A DNA stretch of 64,000 nucleotides from Liolophura sinensis (GCF_032854445.1 NC_088299.1:14439608-14503607); one strand, 5' to 3'; positions 23,868 to 36,597 are shown, counted from the first letter of the stretch. The notes: a model not told the origin generated them from the letters alone. A program made the numbers and translations.

Positions 23868-24261
23868 ATGAAAGCCAGTCCTGAAGTTGCTTTACTACAT
23901 TCACTAACAAATATGCCTCCAAAGAAACGCCATTCCAGCGAAGAAGACATGGATAAGACTGAGTATGCAAAGCGTCGAGAGAGGAACAATGTTGCTGTGC
24001 GGAAAAGCCGTGACAAAAGCCGGAAAAAGGCGAAAGAAATAGTGGAGAAAGTGAACAGGCTACGTTCTGAAAAACCAGCAGTTAGAGGGCAAAGTTCAAA
24101 CTCTGTCCAAAGAGCTGTCAGTGTTAAAGGATCTGTTCCTTGCTCATGCTGGTACAGTGGCAGATGGAGAGTGTAGTGTTACAGAGGAGACTCCTGTTAG
24201 TCCAGAGGTTGTGCAGAGTGATCATGTGTATTCAGTGATCAGCAAAACCAGTAAACAGTGA
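23868..24261 (+). CDS. CEBPG: C/EBP-gamma-like bZIP protein, frame broken by one extra A
   Basis: The frame starts MKASPEVALL; a second Met (MPPKKRHSS) is at 23913. It carries a C/EBP-gamma-type basic region (EYAKRRERNNVAVRKSRDKS) and the start of the zipper (KEIVEKVNRL). At 24070-24074 a run of five A replaces the expected four, which shifts the frame. In the +1 frame the zipper continues with QQLEGKVQTLSKELSVLKDL and FLAHAGTVADG, which closely follows vertebrate C/EBP-gamma (SVLKDLFLEHA), and stops at TGA 24259-24261. C/EBP-gamma lacks an activation domain and acts as a dimer partner of other C/EBPs. An acceptor-like TCCTCTTTGACAG ends near 23831, fitting a single coding exon behind a non-coding one. 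The well-kept downstream codons suggest an assembly or sequencing indel, or a very recent mutation, rather than an old pseudogene. Confidence 0.8.
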
Positions 24262-25724
24262 ACCCAGAACCAGTAAGCAGTGATCAGTTAAACTTGTGGA
24301 CAGTGAACTTACGACCAGTATCAGAAGCAGGCAAAACACTGAAACCAGTGATGTCTGGGTTGGGTCAACAGTATGATGGCAGCATACGGGGTTTATGTCT
24401 GGGAGATTAAGGTGCACTTTGTTCGGGATTACCGGGTTTGCAAGTTTGGTGAACACATCAGAGAGTATGATGAAATGAGACTTAAATGATTATTGAAAAT
24501 CTCAGAGAACCACCATTAGTACCGGTACAACACTCATTACGGGTTAGAAGATTTGTTATCGTGTGACAGCCTTACAGTATCTCCCACCTGCAGTGAATGG
24601 CCCACTTGCCATTTCTGGTACATTTGGGAGTCAGTCATGTAACATGGGAACCTAAAATGTTCTCCTGAATGGCCTGCTGTTGACTGATATTTTCACTTGA
24701 TTTCCGTAAAAATCTTCATGTGATCGAGCTAAATGTGTTGGAAATTGGTCATAATAGGCAGGTTTGAAGATTCAGTATTGAAAATAAAAACAAGATTCAG
24801 ATTGAGACATTTAAACTATGACTCTCAGTGAGCGTGTGTTCCTCCCAAATTATGTGGACTTACACCTGTACCAGTATAGATATTCATCACACGGTGTTAA
24901 TGCGATATTTCTTTTCATCACATATAATTGTATTTTATGAGTAATGGTTTATGCAAAACTTCAGTACACTCAACCAGTGTATGTGGTCCTAGGATAATTA
25001 TTTTCTTGCTGATTGGGTCATTCAAAACAAGTTCAAGATTAATTTCTGAACATTGGATTTAAAATCTACGTGTACTTTTAAAACTATAATAAAGTTTAAA
25101 GTCTTGGATATTGCTGTATGGAATACATAAACTAGGACTTTGTTCGGCACAAAGATATGTGTTGACATCTAATGTAAGAAATTGCAGTGGGATAAGCACT
25201 CTTTGTTTCAATCAAGTTGTATAATTTTTCTGCTGTCCACAGTCACTGTGACTAGCTGAGCACAGTTGTTCAAAAGTGTATAAGGGCCTAAGCCCGGTAT
25301 TAACTTTAGTCCAAACAAAAGTGCTTTTTACTTTGTTTTAAAATGAGACTGGTGTTAAGATTTAAGCCTGGCCTAACTTGAATTAATACACTTGTTAACA
25401 ACTGGCCCCTGGATGAAAGGCTGTACACAGCAGTTGTGCATATTAGCTCCTCATTCACTGGAGCTAGCAATCAGCTATTGTTGTGATATCATACCAACAT
25501 GTACACATATTTTACAGTTCAAGCTTTTGTAGAAAATGTTTTTGGTGTTGAAAAACCATCATTAGTTGCGGTAGCTTTTAAGATGAAAAGAAAAAAAAAA
25601 TACATTTGAAAAACATTTCAGTCACATAAAAGCTGCTTTGTGTATGTGTTGTGTTTGAGAAATTGGTGAAATCATTTTTTAGTGGATTGGTGTATTGCTC
25701 AGGTATTTTTCATTTATGTGACGG
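24262..25724 (+). other. Probable C/EBP-gamma 3' UTR and downstream DNA
   Basis: No second gene is supported. A short direct repeat of CAGTGA/CCAGTAA phrases (24235-24330) follows the stop codon. Confidence 0.4.
25088..25093 (+). terminator. Candidate polyadenylation signal of C/EBP-gamma
   Basis: AATAAA about 830 bases after the stop; an earlier AATAAA at about 24783 is an alternative. Confidence 0.4.
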
Positions 25725-26000
25725 CAGTCCAATTTATATGTGGGGGAGGCCAGAGTACCCAAGGTAAAACACAAGGTTGAAAATACAATGCTGAGGAATT
25801 GACATTGCTAGATAGGCCAGTATAGTTGCGGTCTGAAGCTCAGACAATATCAGAGGGTCAATTTGGCAAACATAAAGGTAGTTTTTCTGTGTGAAAGTGA
25901 AAAAAAGATCTAAACTTAAAACAGGAAAAATTTCAACAACTCGAGCGTCAGTGGGCATATTTTTTGATGAATGATGTGCTGACATTAAAGGTGTAAGCAT
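25725..26000 (-). mobile_element. SINE-like repeat (family B), diverged
   Basis: GACGGCAGTCCAATTTATAT, then GGGGGAGGCCAGAGTACCCA, is shared in outline with 28.37, 28.87, 29.65 kb and part of 26.1 kb (GCAGTCAGGTTTATGGGTGG type). Its complete structure is not clear. Confidence 0.45.
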
Positions 26001-26026
26001 CAAACATGCTCTTCTTTATTGTTGAG

Positions 26027-26170
26027 TAATATTTATTTATTTGATTGGTGTATAATGCCGTACTCAAGTTTTTCATATGTACCATGGCTTTAAGTTTTAT
26101 TGGCGGTGGAGTCCAGAGTGCCCGGGGTTAACCACTGACCTGAATTTTCCCACGTGACATACATCTAAAC
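26027..26170 (-). mobile_element. Family A SINE 3' end joined to family B-like sequence
   Basis: TTATTTATTTGATTGGTGTA and GCCGTACTCAAGTTTTTC, followed by GTCCAGAGTGCCCGGGGTTA. Confidence 0.55.
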
Positions 26171-27528
26171 TTAATATTCATAATGAAATATCAGCTTTAT
26201 TGGGAGGTACCAAAAAGATTAAATTTGTTCACTTGAAGACATTCCAGGTTTAGCTATACTGTTCCATTCTAGATCTAACTCTACATGAATATTATCTTCA
26301 GTCCATACAGAAACAGTCCATCATCCTGCTGAAAATATTGTTCATGACAAACAAACAAAAAAAAAAAAAATTCAGGCATCCAGATCTTTTGCTTATGACA
26401 GGTGATGATACTTTCCTAACTGAACAAGTAAACCCAATCCACAGTATCTGATATTAGGTCCACAGTATCTGATATTAGGTCCACTGTCACAAAACTGTAA
26501 GTCATATTTCCTGTAAATGTTTTTGTAAAAGATGTTGCCTAGGTGATGGTGACATAACGCAAATTCATTTACGAAAAAAGTTATGTAAAACTGATTTACA
26601 AAGTTCTGTTTAAGTGTGTCCAGGACAGCTGTAATGTGAAAAGAGACAAGAAATAAACAAGAACATTAGTTTGAGGAGTTAGACGTTCCACATACAGAAG
26701 CTCTCACACTGATCAGATTCATTACTAATTCCTCAGTATTTCTTATTTTACTTTACATTTGTTACAGCAGATATAATATAAACTTCTCAAGCAAGTGGTA
26801 TGTACTTCAAAACAACATGGGTATTTATCTGTTTGGTTTGAGTTTAATGTCACTGTCACCATCCTGTATTTCACCCACAGTTTGGTATGTCAAAATGCAC
26901 TTTCAGCACACAAAGAACTTCAAAATGATATTTTTGACAAGAAAAGGTCAAAGTTCACAAAAAAAAACCTTTCAATTGGCACTGTAAGGTGGATGAATTA
27001 ATCAGAATCAATCAAAATGTATCACTTAAAAAAAGCTAAACTTGGATGAGATATGGTAGGTTTTGATCCCATTACAATAGTGACACCTTTAACAAGGGGT
27101 CACTGTAGTAGGCCATTTCCAAGGCTGGCAGGGACACAGTCCTAATGGAATATTACTCTGCCCCCTCCCCTTATGATAACAGCCAAGCATCTGACACAAC
27201 TGACTGAGTATAACTGGTGTCTCGAAAAATCTAAACCTTCCATAGTTCTTGTAAAATTAGCAACCTGATGTGAACATATTCCTAAATGGACATGAAGTAA
27301 GGTAGTTTTGTCGGATTGACATGAATATCATTTTGAGAGTGGTGTTAATTCAGTGTTAAACTCAGTGTTAGGTCACGGTAACCTGATACGTTCTTGCAGG
27401 ACGTAACACCAGGCGCAAGTGGAAAAAATAACAAACATTAGATACCATACTCGAGACGCTCACGGGCGTGAAGGAAACCAGAAAGTGCTGCGTACAAGGA
27501 AAACTCCTACCCCACTACCTGCTGGCAA
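26171..27528. other. Intergenic DNA, nothing recognised
   Basis: Contains a short direct repeat (CCACAGTATCTGATATTAGG twice at 26440-26480). No exon is supported. Confidence 0.45.
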
Positions 27529-27952
27529 CAGGGGCCAATTCCACAAAGCCATTTCTCACTTGTCAAATTTAAAATTTTTCCGCTCCGTTTTTGGTACTGA
27601 AAGTTAAAATTCGGATACATTTGGCATTAGATAACACTGATGAGGTCGATAAAATTTTACTTTATGAAAATGAAAAATAAGCTTTAAGATCATGTTTCAA
27701 ATTTTGACTTACTGTAAATCTTCAACCTTTTCAAAGCACTTTTTTCATTGGAATTTATGCATACAATAATTACGAAAATCATGATACAAATGATTTGTTG
27801 TTGTCATTAAAGTTCCAAACTTCATAAAAATGTGCGAATTATTTCTCTACACCACACAGTTCTCAGAATATTTGAAAATATTGGTGGCAGAGGCGGTTGA
27901 AAAGGTTGAAGACTTATGACAAGTCAGAAATGTCTTCGTGGAATCGGTCCAG
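27529..27952. mobile_element. Non-autonomous DNA element with ~34-bp terminal inverted repeats
   Basis: The left end, GGGGCCAATTCCACAAAG then CCATTTCTCACTTGTC, pairs with the inverse of the right end, GACAAGTCAGAAATG then CTTCGTGGAATCGGTCC. The 424-base interior is AT-rich and non-coding. A stretch near the right end (GAATTATTTCTCTACACC..GTTGAAAAGGTTGAAGACTT) recurs diverged at 39.02-39.11 kb. Confidence 0.7.
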
Positions 27953-28185
27953 GTTTCTTTGAAGACACCATATTAAAGATTACCCTGCCTCAGACAAAAT
28001 ACTCCGCTTTTCAATTGGACAACAACGGTCACATGTGGTACAGATATATTCTTGAATCCTGCAGACCTCGTAAAATGTCTCTGCTGAGTAGGTTATCTCC
28101 CTTTGTTGAGTCGTGAACACAATTGTCACATTGCTCAAGCGATTAACCTGTACATCGGTTTTTTGCACTGAATTGATGGATCTTT

Positions 28186-28324
28186 GCAGGGTAAGTTCAT
28201 TACATGGTTACTCAGTGATAGGATAAGCAAATACAAGGTGTCAGTACTTCTCCTAATGGGCGAGGCGTGAGGATTGACACCATATATTTGTGTTCTATCA
28301 CTGAGTAACTATGAAATATCCTGC
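28186..28324. mobile_element. Foldback element, near full-length hairpin
   Basis: Arms pair through GCAGGGTAAGTTCAT / GTTACTCAGTGATAG / CAAATACAAGGTGTCA on the left and the inverse TGACACCATATATTTG / CTATCACTGAGTAAC / ATGAAATATCCTGC on the right, around a short centre. Confidence 0.6.
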
Positions 28325-28359
28325 ATGTAATGGCCAGTGAGGTTCGTATGCAGATTTAT

Positions 28360-28520
28360 TGATCGGTGAATTCTGTGACGGCAGTCAGGTTTATGGGTGG
28401 AGAAAACCCAGAAGTTAGTAAACCTTGTCTGACATAAACCATCTCATCGAATACCTGATCAAGTACAACACTTAAAATCAGGACTTGACCATCTGGATTG
28501 GCCACCTTACATGAACATAT
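28360..28520 (-). mobile_element. SINE-like repeat (family B)
   Basis: GACGGCAGTCAGGTTTATGG GTGGAGAAAACCCAG and downstream phrases are shared with the copy at 29.65 kb. Confidence 0.45.
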
Positions 28521-28597
28521 AATGTCAGAGGTCAAAGACTTGAGCATTCAAGCAGTTGTGAATTAGCTCAAGCCCACAAGAAGATTTCAATTACTTA

Positions 28598-28815
28598 TTC
28601 AACTGCACTGTGATGTATGGAAGCTTTGAGGGACCAACTGCACTGTGATGTATGGGAGCTTGGAGAGACCAACTGCACTGTGATGTATGGGAGCTTGGAG
28701 AGACCAACTGCACTGTGATGTATGGGAGCTTGGAGAGACCAACTGCACTGTGATGTATGGGAGCTTGGAGAGACCAACTGCACTGTGATGTATGGGAGCT
28801 TGGAGAGACCAACTG
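28598..28815. repeat. 35-bp minisatellite
   Basis: Six near-identical copies of CTGCACTGTGATGTATGGG plus AGCTTGGAGAGACCAA, 35 bases apart. It lies immediately beyond the predicted 3' end of the mL38 gene. The frames open on the minus strand are artefacts of the repeat. Confidence 0.95.
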
Positions 28816-28852
28816 CAGTTTACTTCATTGATGATTAATGTCATACTTGAGA

Positions 28853-28858
28853 ACTTTA
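28853..28858 (-). terminator. Candidate polyadenylation signal of mL38
   Basis: AATAAA on the minus strand, about 180 bases after the stop codon. Confidence 0.55.
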
Positions 28859-29036
28859 TTTATTTATATAGTGGCAGTCAGGTTTATGGTTTGAAGAAAT
28901 AGGAGAGAGATAAGGTTTCTGATATATAATTTCTTCAGTTTTAATTAACACTACATCATATTTCAACATCACATTCAAAGTCACACATGTGAAACTGGAG
29001 TGTAAAACACGCTTTTTTTTTCTTCCAATCTGAAAA

Positions 29037-32000
29037 CTAGGGCAGATCTGACCACTGTTTTTTCCTCAGTCTCATGAATGTAATTTTGTCCTTCAGCCAC
29101 TGTGGGCATGTCCTAGGTAGTCTGTATATATTTGGATAGGCAGGACGTTTTGGATGTGGTGAGAATGGGGAGATCATCTTCAGCTTTTCACGTAACACTT
29201 CTTCGCGCAAATCCTTCACATCTCTATATCGGTCAAGGTACCTGAAACAAAGAATGACAAATACCATTTATCTATTAAATTATTTATTCATTTAGTTTCA
29301 GTTAAGCAATAGTTTTCTGTGTGCAGGAACCTGAATAAACACTTGTTGTCTTTCAGCAGAATCACATGCTCTCATGTCGTATTTAAGTTCAAAGATAAAA
29401 AATCTTAGCAAGTCATGAATGAAATGTTTTCAATCAAACTAGTCATGAGCCTCACTTTTTTTTCTTAACAACAATGTAGCTGATGATGGATTAAAAATGA
29501 TATCCAGCAGGTTTCAATGATTAAATCTTACAAGCTAAACTCTCAACTGTTACACCACAATAAAGAAGGGAGATAAACCAGCTCAGCAAAACATTTCAAC
29601 ATTTATTTGCTGACAAATAATACAGTAATGAATTTTTTCACTAATACAGAGGCAGTCAGTTTTGTGGGTGGAGAAAACCAATGTTTTCCCCATCACAAAC
29701 CACCTGGCAAGTTACTGACAAACTCTCCCACATATGACGTACAGATATGCACACCAAGACAAGCGGTATTAAACCAATGTTAGACTGTACAAACTGAGCT
29801 TTGTCACCAAGGCCCCACAAGCATTGAGAGAACCGGGAATATTCATTTCCCTGTCCAACCCACCCACATATAAACAACATATTCAAACACAGTAGGAGTT
29901 CAAACATGCGGCTTGATGTCGATACTTGTCAAACTACCTTTGCACTACATCCAACACTGACATATAAATATCTATATTGCATGGAACTGTAACTTTATAA
30001 GCAGGAAACAGCATTAAAAAATAACAGCAGACACACATTGTTTGTATAACTTACAAGTTGAAGGGCTGCTTGTGGGGATATTTGACCTGCTTAGGGTGAT
30101 ACACTGGTGGGTGGACAAATTCAAACGATGGCTCACCCATACCTGTGCAGAAGTACACACACATTTTTTAGGGCAAATTGATCATTTCACTGGTATTTAA
30201 ATGTGAACCAAAACACTGATATTTTATACAAACTAACAAATGAGTTTACTAGTTACATGTATTTATAAAAACATACACACAATAACATACATTTATTACC
30301 TGCAACTTTCCAAAGTATAGCAGATGTCAACAAGTTTTAGATAAGCATAATCGCAATCCAATACATGTCCTTTATTCATCAGGAGCTGCTACTTGCATGT
30401 ACATATATAATGGTATTAAATGCTTACCCGCTAACTAAGAATATTTGGTTTCTATGACCTTAACCAAGTTTATGGGTACAGGAAAACTGGACGAGCCCGG
30501 AGGAAACCTGGAAGAGCCCAGAATAAACCAGTCAGTCCACATTAACCTGATAGACTTCCAGGAGCATACTCCTCACAGTGTATGCTCCACTCTCTGTATC
30601 TGTTTTACATCATTACCACCACTAGGAAATCTTGTACAGATACCATGAACAGCAACAAGGCCTTTGCGCTCACAGTAATGAGGCAGGATGTAAAGTCAAA
30701 ACACACAAATGCTCTGTATCACCCTTTTCATTAATACTCAATACACATGCATTCTCTTTAACTGAAGTATGCACAGAGCGACACGTGAAATAATTTTATT
30801 GAGTAATGCTAATTATAGGACTGTGTGAGGACACCAGTGGTGAGGTTGAGCCTAAACAAGCCTACCTGCATCGCACCAGTCCCAAAGTCAAGTTTGCCTA
30901 GCAGTGGCAGTGCTGTAAAAGTGAGGGTAGAGAGCGGCAGAGGCGCCATGAGAAGCATGCTCATGGAGTATGGCTGCAGCAACTCTAGCACGCATGCAAA
31001 ATTCTTGGTCAAGGAAGCGCGTTCTAAACTGATGCAGTCTTGACAGCCTACATACAAGAGTAACTTTGCAAATCTCACCCAAAACGTTTCGGAACACATC
31101 CGTAACTGATTCATCCCACTCAGCCTGGAAGAAGGCTAACCCTGAAGGAGTTAACTGCTCCTGGTGCTGCCTGTAAAACTCCAAAGTCTGAAACGTTCTC
31201 TCTCTTAGACAAGTGCTGAAAATATACAAAATGTCTTTCAGATGTGATAGCAAGCCAAAGAAGGTATATATTCCCTATTAATCAGCGTCATTTTAGATAC
31301 ATACTTCATAAAAAAAAAAAAATTCAAATATATCAGAATTTTTGCAGATAGACACAACTTATACTCTTTATTTCATTGGCTCCTGAGGCATACTAATGGC
31401 AAAGAAACTCTAAGGGAATTCCCGGCGTGAAATTATCTTAGAAAGGGACACTTAGATTAAAGTACAGAGAGATGTTCATGGACATTCTAGAGATTCAGCT
31501 ATACCTATTCTCCGATCTCTTTTCAGATGAGAAATCCAGTTTTCTCTCCTGTTGAAATAAAATAAAGACATAACGATGGAAACCTGTGCCTTTCGGTGGA
31601 AATGGAGCCAGGTAGTTACAGACTGTCTCCCCTTTGCTCACATCACACCCTGGGATATTCCCTCTGTGGAAAAAAACACATATTTACCTCATTTAATTGA
31701 TTTTTATTTTATGCAGCAGTACATGAAAATATTTAAGATTTGTGAAAGGGGTCATTTATATTTGTATGACGCCAGTTTCATGGTGTACATTTCTCAGGTA
31801 CCTGACAAACATCATGATAATCAAGAATTACCTAGCGAGATCCCTAGAACAATTTAGTTGACAACATTAACATGCTACTTTAGCGTCAAAATTTGCATGT
31901 CCTACAAGCAAGTTGAAATGCAGCCCAATTCTAGGGCTAGCCTTGTAATATTTTAGCCCTACCACATCACTATGCATTAACCTGGCAGTAGGTTAGATTG

Positions 32001-33624
32001 TGCAAATCATAGGGTATCCTTCATATCAGTTTAATATTTCTGCCTAGACTCTCTTGGGAATGAGGTAACACTTTAAGGTAAAGCATGTGTAGCAAAAGCA
32101 CAATTCCTAGAGAAATGTTCTACAATAAAATGTGCAATTTTTCTGGCTATACAAGTGTCATATGACTTACATGAACCAATGGAGGACTTCTGCAGAGTTG
32201 TCCTGTAAATGGCCATCAGGATTGGTCAGGATCAGAGTCCAGAGTGAGGCTGGATCAGTGGTGTACTCCACGCAGGGAGCCGTGTGCACCTACAATGTTA
32301 ATATAAAGCAGAGGTATTCTGTCAGAAACTTTTCGATGTGTCGGGCACACTTGAAGATATTTGTGCCATAATTACCAGTAACACAACAAAAGATTAAAGG
32401 ATAAATGAAACATTTTGTTTAAAATGTTCCTTTATTTGCAATTTAGGATGTGCCGTAACATATAAAGGTAAAAGAAAAAGCTTCACAGCTTTCTTCTTGC
32501 TGCATAAGAATGGCTTTAAACTACAGTTTTTTCTGAGCCCCAGAGAATAGTTCGGAAATTAATAAGCCTGCGGTCATGACAATTAAAAAAAATGTTTAAA
32601 ATTTTATGGGCATAACTTTCTTCATTTACATGAACACCATAATCTTTGTTTTCATGTGTTCTTTAATGACACAATGGGGCGCCAGTACACATCCAGCAGA
32701 AAGATAGACATCATCATACTGACATCAAGCTTTCTTTTCCCAGCTGATCATTATAACGTTGTAATAAAAACAGAATGATGTTATAGAGGAAACTGATACA
32801 TTATAACACTGGAGAAGTTACGTTACAATTAAGTTTAGAAGTAATAATTTCTTGAGGTCCTGCTTCACACTGGCGTCACCTCATAGGATTACAAAATATG
32901 ACACCTCCCCAATTTGGGCACTCTCTAAAGAACAACTGACATGACAAGCTTCACATTTTGTTACTGACATTAACCCATTCCTGATTGCTATTTAAAGCAA
33001 AACACTATACATGTATATGCGTTCTGCTAGTTTTAATTTTCATCAGGTAATGCTCTTTTGGTATTTTAAAAACCACGTCATTGGCACGTAAAATTATTTT
33101 GACAACATACAGCTCATGGTTGAAACAATACAAATGATATACTCAGGACTCAGAACAAATAAAAGTAAATGGTCTATGCAGATTTTTCAGTCGTGGATTA
33201 CTAGATAATTTCTTCACATATTATACAATAATGGATAAAGAAATTAATTTACAATCAATCTTCACACAGAATATGGCTAGGAACAATGTACATCAAACTT
33301 TATCTCTTACCAGAGAGGCCTCCAGTTTATTTCCTCTATATACTGGTAAAATGAATTCATCATCAAAGTTATAGGAAACTTCCAGGCGAGTGTTTGGAAC
33401 AAAGTGAGCACCATCAAACAGGTCGCGGAATATCCCATAATGCTCTGCTAAAACCCTGGTGGAGATCAATCCTTCATCAGCTTCATACTGCAGCTTGACA
33501 TCCTCTTCTGGTAAAGACACTGATACAAGAAACATTACGCGTTAGCAGAGATGAAATTGGGGACATCTTCCACAGTAGTGGCAAAGTAGTTCTGCCATAG
33601 AAAAATGCTACTGTCATATATATA

Positions 33625-33681
<57 letters not shown>

Positions 33682-34802
33682 ACACATTAATAGAGAGGGG
33701 CTAATGCAACAAAGCAACTTTTAAATTTGACATAAACCAAGGACATCAAATTGTGAACAAATAATGAGTGTTATAATAAAATGAATCCATCACAATTTGA
33801 TCATTCTGAGCATTAAGCATACAGTATAAGGAATTTATTTAGGTGTATGACACTCAAGACTTCTTTGATCAAGAGCCAATCGCCTACAGGTAAGACCTCA
33901 TCAGTGGACAGTGGACACATTTTTTGTATCTGGAGAAGTCAGGTAGACAAAATTCAAATGACATGTCCAAGAATATGACATTATGTAAGTCTGTTGCTTC
34001 CATGTTTCTTACATGTCCCTAAGCGTGACAGACGTTCCTTGGCCTTTCTCTGGGATTTCCATTCTCGAATGACTTTCCTTGACACAGTTTTCCTTGATGA
34101 CGGGAATCCAATATTAACATTTCTGTTTATTTCAGCATTTGCTTTCACAGCTTCGATTTCTGAAACAAAAATGCATGTAATTTTTGGCAAAATTTCAGAA
34201 GTCCTTTGTTGGTCAATTTGAAGACTAGGTAAGGTTAATTTCACTAACATGTAACACAATAGGTGATTTTCAAGATTAAACTGTTTGGTAATTGAAGGTA
34301 AACACAGTACCCCTGTGAAAATTGTTAGGTAACCTTCGTAGACATTAATTTACCTTTCCCACTGTCTTACTGTGTTTCAGATTCACGTCTGAAATGACAT
34401 TCTAAAAATACCTTTAAAAAATTGTCTCCTGTACATATGCCATCTCGTACAATTTCATTTATCCTTGAAGATGGTTTAAATAAAACCGAAATATTGAATA
34501 TGCATCGCCTTGTATCTTCTGCTGGAGTGACCTCAATACTCTACTTTGTGAAGCTTATCTGCAGAAATGGAAATAACCAAGTGTATGTAATAATGTAGCC
34601 TACACAACTGCAACAACATTTAATGTCTATTGCACTACACACCACTTAGCCTCTCAGCTAGCGATTTTGCATCCTCTGGAGATTTTCCTCGACTGACGAG
34701 TCGAGTCCAGCCATGCCGGACAGGTTGTTTGATCAAATGTCCAACAACTGGCTGAGTTAATACCCTGTAGAGTTTTCGCCACATGCAGCCAGGTGCCGCC
34801 AT
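29037..34802 (-). CDS. MRPL38: Mitochondrial large ribosomal subunit protein mL38 (PEBP-like), eight exons
   Basis: Exons, in order of transcription: 34802-34643, 34159-34013, 33519-33311, 32289-32171, 31663-31505, 31215-31079, 30142-30055 and 29241-29037. All have AG/GT boundaries and matching phases, giving 407 residues (human mL38 about 380). The start [15 protein letters not shown] is basic and looks like a mitochondrial presequence. The middle is a PEBP-type domain (about residues 150-310) with [26 protein letters not shown] and [20 protein letters not shown]. The C-terminal part carries [13 protein letters not shown] and YLDRYRD. These blocks match vertebrate mL38 as I recall it. mL38 is a structural protein at the central protuberance of the mitoribosome. 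The gene is divergent from the FASTKD gene at 36.6 kb. Confidence 0.92.
29640..29920. mobile_element. SINE-like repeat (family B) inside an mL38 intron
   Basis: GGCAGTCAGTTTTGTGGGTG GAGAAAACC and following text resemble the 28.37 kb copy. It lies in the last intron of mL38. Confidence 0.4.
33615..33679. repeat. (TA)n microsatellite in an mL38 intron
   Basis: About 30 TA units with one TTTTATA interruption, in the second intron, less than 100 bases from exon 3. Confidence 0.95.
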
Positions 34803-36547
34803 TTTGACATACACACAGCAAGGGGGATAACTCTCAAGAGGGTGAAGAGAGAAAAAATGTCAAACTCACAAATTGGCGCAGATGTCTCTTCAGTGGGGCT
34901 GTATTTCCACATTTAGGGTTTATACATATATGAGAAACGTTTATTATGCACACAACGCAAGTGGTACTTAACAAAAGGGATGTATTCCTGTAATATCAGG
35001 AGTTGTCTCCTCCTTAATTCAGTTCTGTATGCACGTGCTACCCGTAGAGATGTTGTAGATAGAATCTGGACGTGTGTTGAGTGACATGGTTAGGTAGGGT
35101 GTCAGAAATTCAAACATTTTACTGGTTAATGGAAAAACTCATGTTAAATCAATAATGGAGACATAGTTTCCTCTGATGATCATTCAGTATTCATCGAAGT
35201 AAAACATTGACAGGTGTCCAGTTTCCGAGCAAAGGTTTGTTAAGCCTGTCTGTGTAAAGGATGGTTCAGGGTATGTGGCATGTGTCAGTAAATGCACATA
35301 TCAGTATATGACTTTATCTTTGTCGCTATTTTACACAGTACAACAAACAAACCATCAAAATAACCTTAATAACACATACAGTATGTACGTACAGAGTACA
35401 GGCTACAGACCATATCAAGCCAATATACAATCTTTTCTTATCATATGACATTATCAGGTAATCATAACATAATATTGTAAGATAATGGAATGGTCAAGAA
35501 CATGCAGAGCTGTCTAAATATTGAACTTAATGACGCAGACTGAGACTATGACACAGAACAAGCCTTGTGCATTCCTCTAACTTGCGTCCCTATACCCACA
35601 TTTTTGGAAATTTCTGATATGGCTGACAATTCTTTAGCTGTTTAGTGATATAAAATATGATAATATTTTAAAAGCACTGGTGGGGTGCTGCAGAGTAACA
35701 CACAAGTGTTGCAATCCATACCATTGTCTTGAAACATAATTAATTGTAATTACTGGTGGTTTTATATATGGTGTATATATTTTCTGTTTGATTACAATTA
35801 TTTTGAGCCTTTTATTGTTGGGCTGTGATATGGTTTGAAACAAATTTGCAGATACCTGAGATCAGGAGACCTTAAATCATGCATATATCCTAATCTGTGT
35901 TGCCATGTTTGTACTGTATTTCTGTTTAGAAAGTGAGAAGTGATGTATACAATAACACTCTACCTATAATCTATATTCTGTAATTTATATTTATACTCTA
36001 TTTAATAAATCCCAAGCATACATACATACATACATATTTACATATTACATTTACATACGTATGAATACTCTAGGAGAAAATCTAAATTTTTATTGTTGCT
36101 CTTGGAGAAAAACCATGTCTCATTCAAGGAGTCCTAGTCCTCATTTAGTTTCCTCTTTAAAGATAAGCCATGTTAAAAGAGTATGTTCTTTACCCACCCA
36201 TAGAAGGGTGTCAATCACTACCATGAAATCTACCTCCTAAAATGGCACCTTAAATCTTGCTCCTGAAGCTGCTCGGACTTTCAGTGTGGCAAAGTTTTAT
36301 TCAGGATGGATCCTAACCAATATCAGATTTTTAAATGGTAAAATTGAAAATTCTTCAGATGTAAAACCCCAAGCAAATAAATAATGAAATTGGTTTGGAG
36401 CCATCCTGGTTACACGTAGACCTCTAATTACTTATGTATTTTGTCTTATTCTTATACCGGTAATTATTTAATTCTACACTTATTTATTTCTATAATGATT
36501 TAATTCTATGATTGATTAATTTTTTTGTTTTGTTTTTTTTATTCCAG
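34803..36547. promoter_or_regulatory. Divergent intergenic region between mL38 and FASTKD
   Basis: It should hold the mL38 promoter (near 34.8-34.95 kb) and the FASTKD first non-coding exon and promoter. No TATA, Inr or first exon could be fixed by eye. A family A SINE end (GATGTAAAACCCCAAGCAAATAAA) is at about 36359-36385. Confidence 0.4.
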
Positions 36548-36597
36548 AAAGAATGTGGCCGACACGTAATAGGTGACAGGAACTGGCAAGTTATGAC

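Noticed and set aside
28591-28844. Three overlapping minus-strand frames with SKLPYITVQL repeats
   Set aside because: The 35-base minisatellite rotates one peptide through all three frames; it lies beyond the mL38 stop codon.
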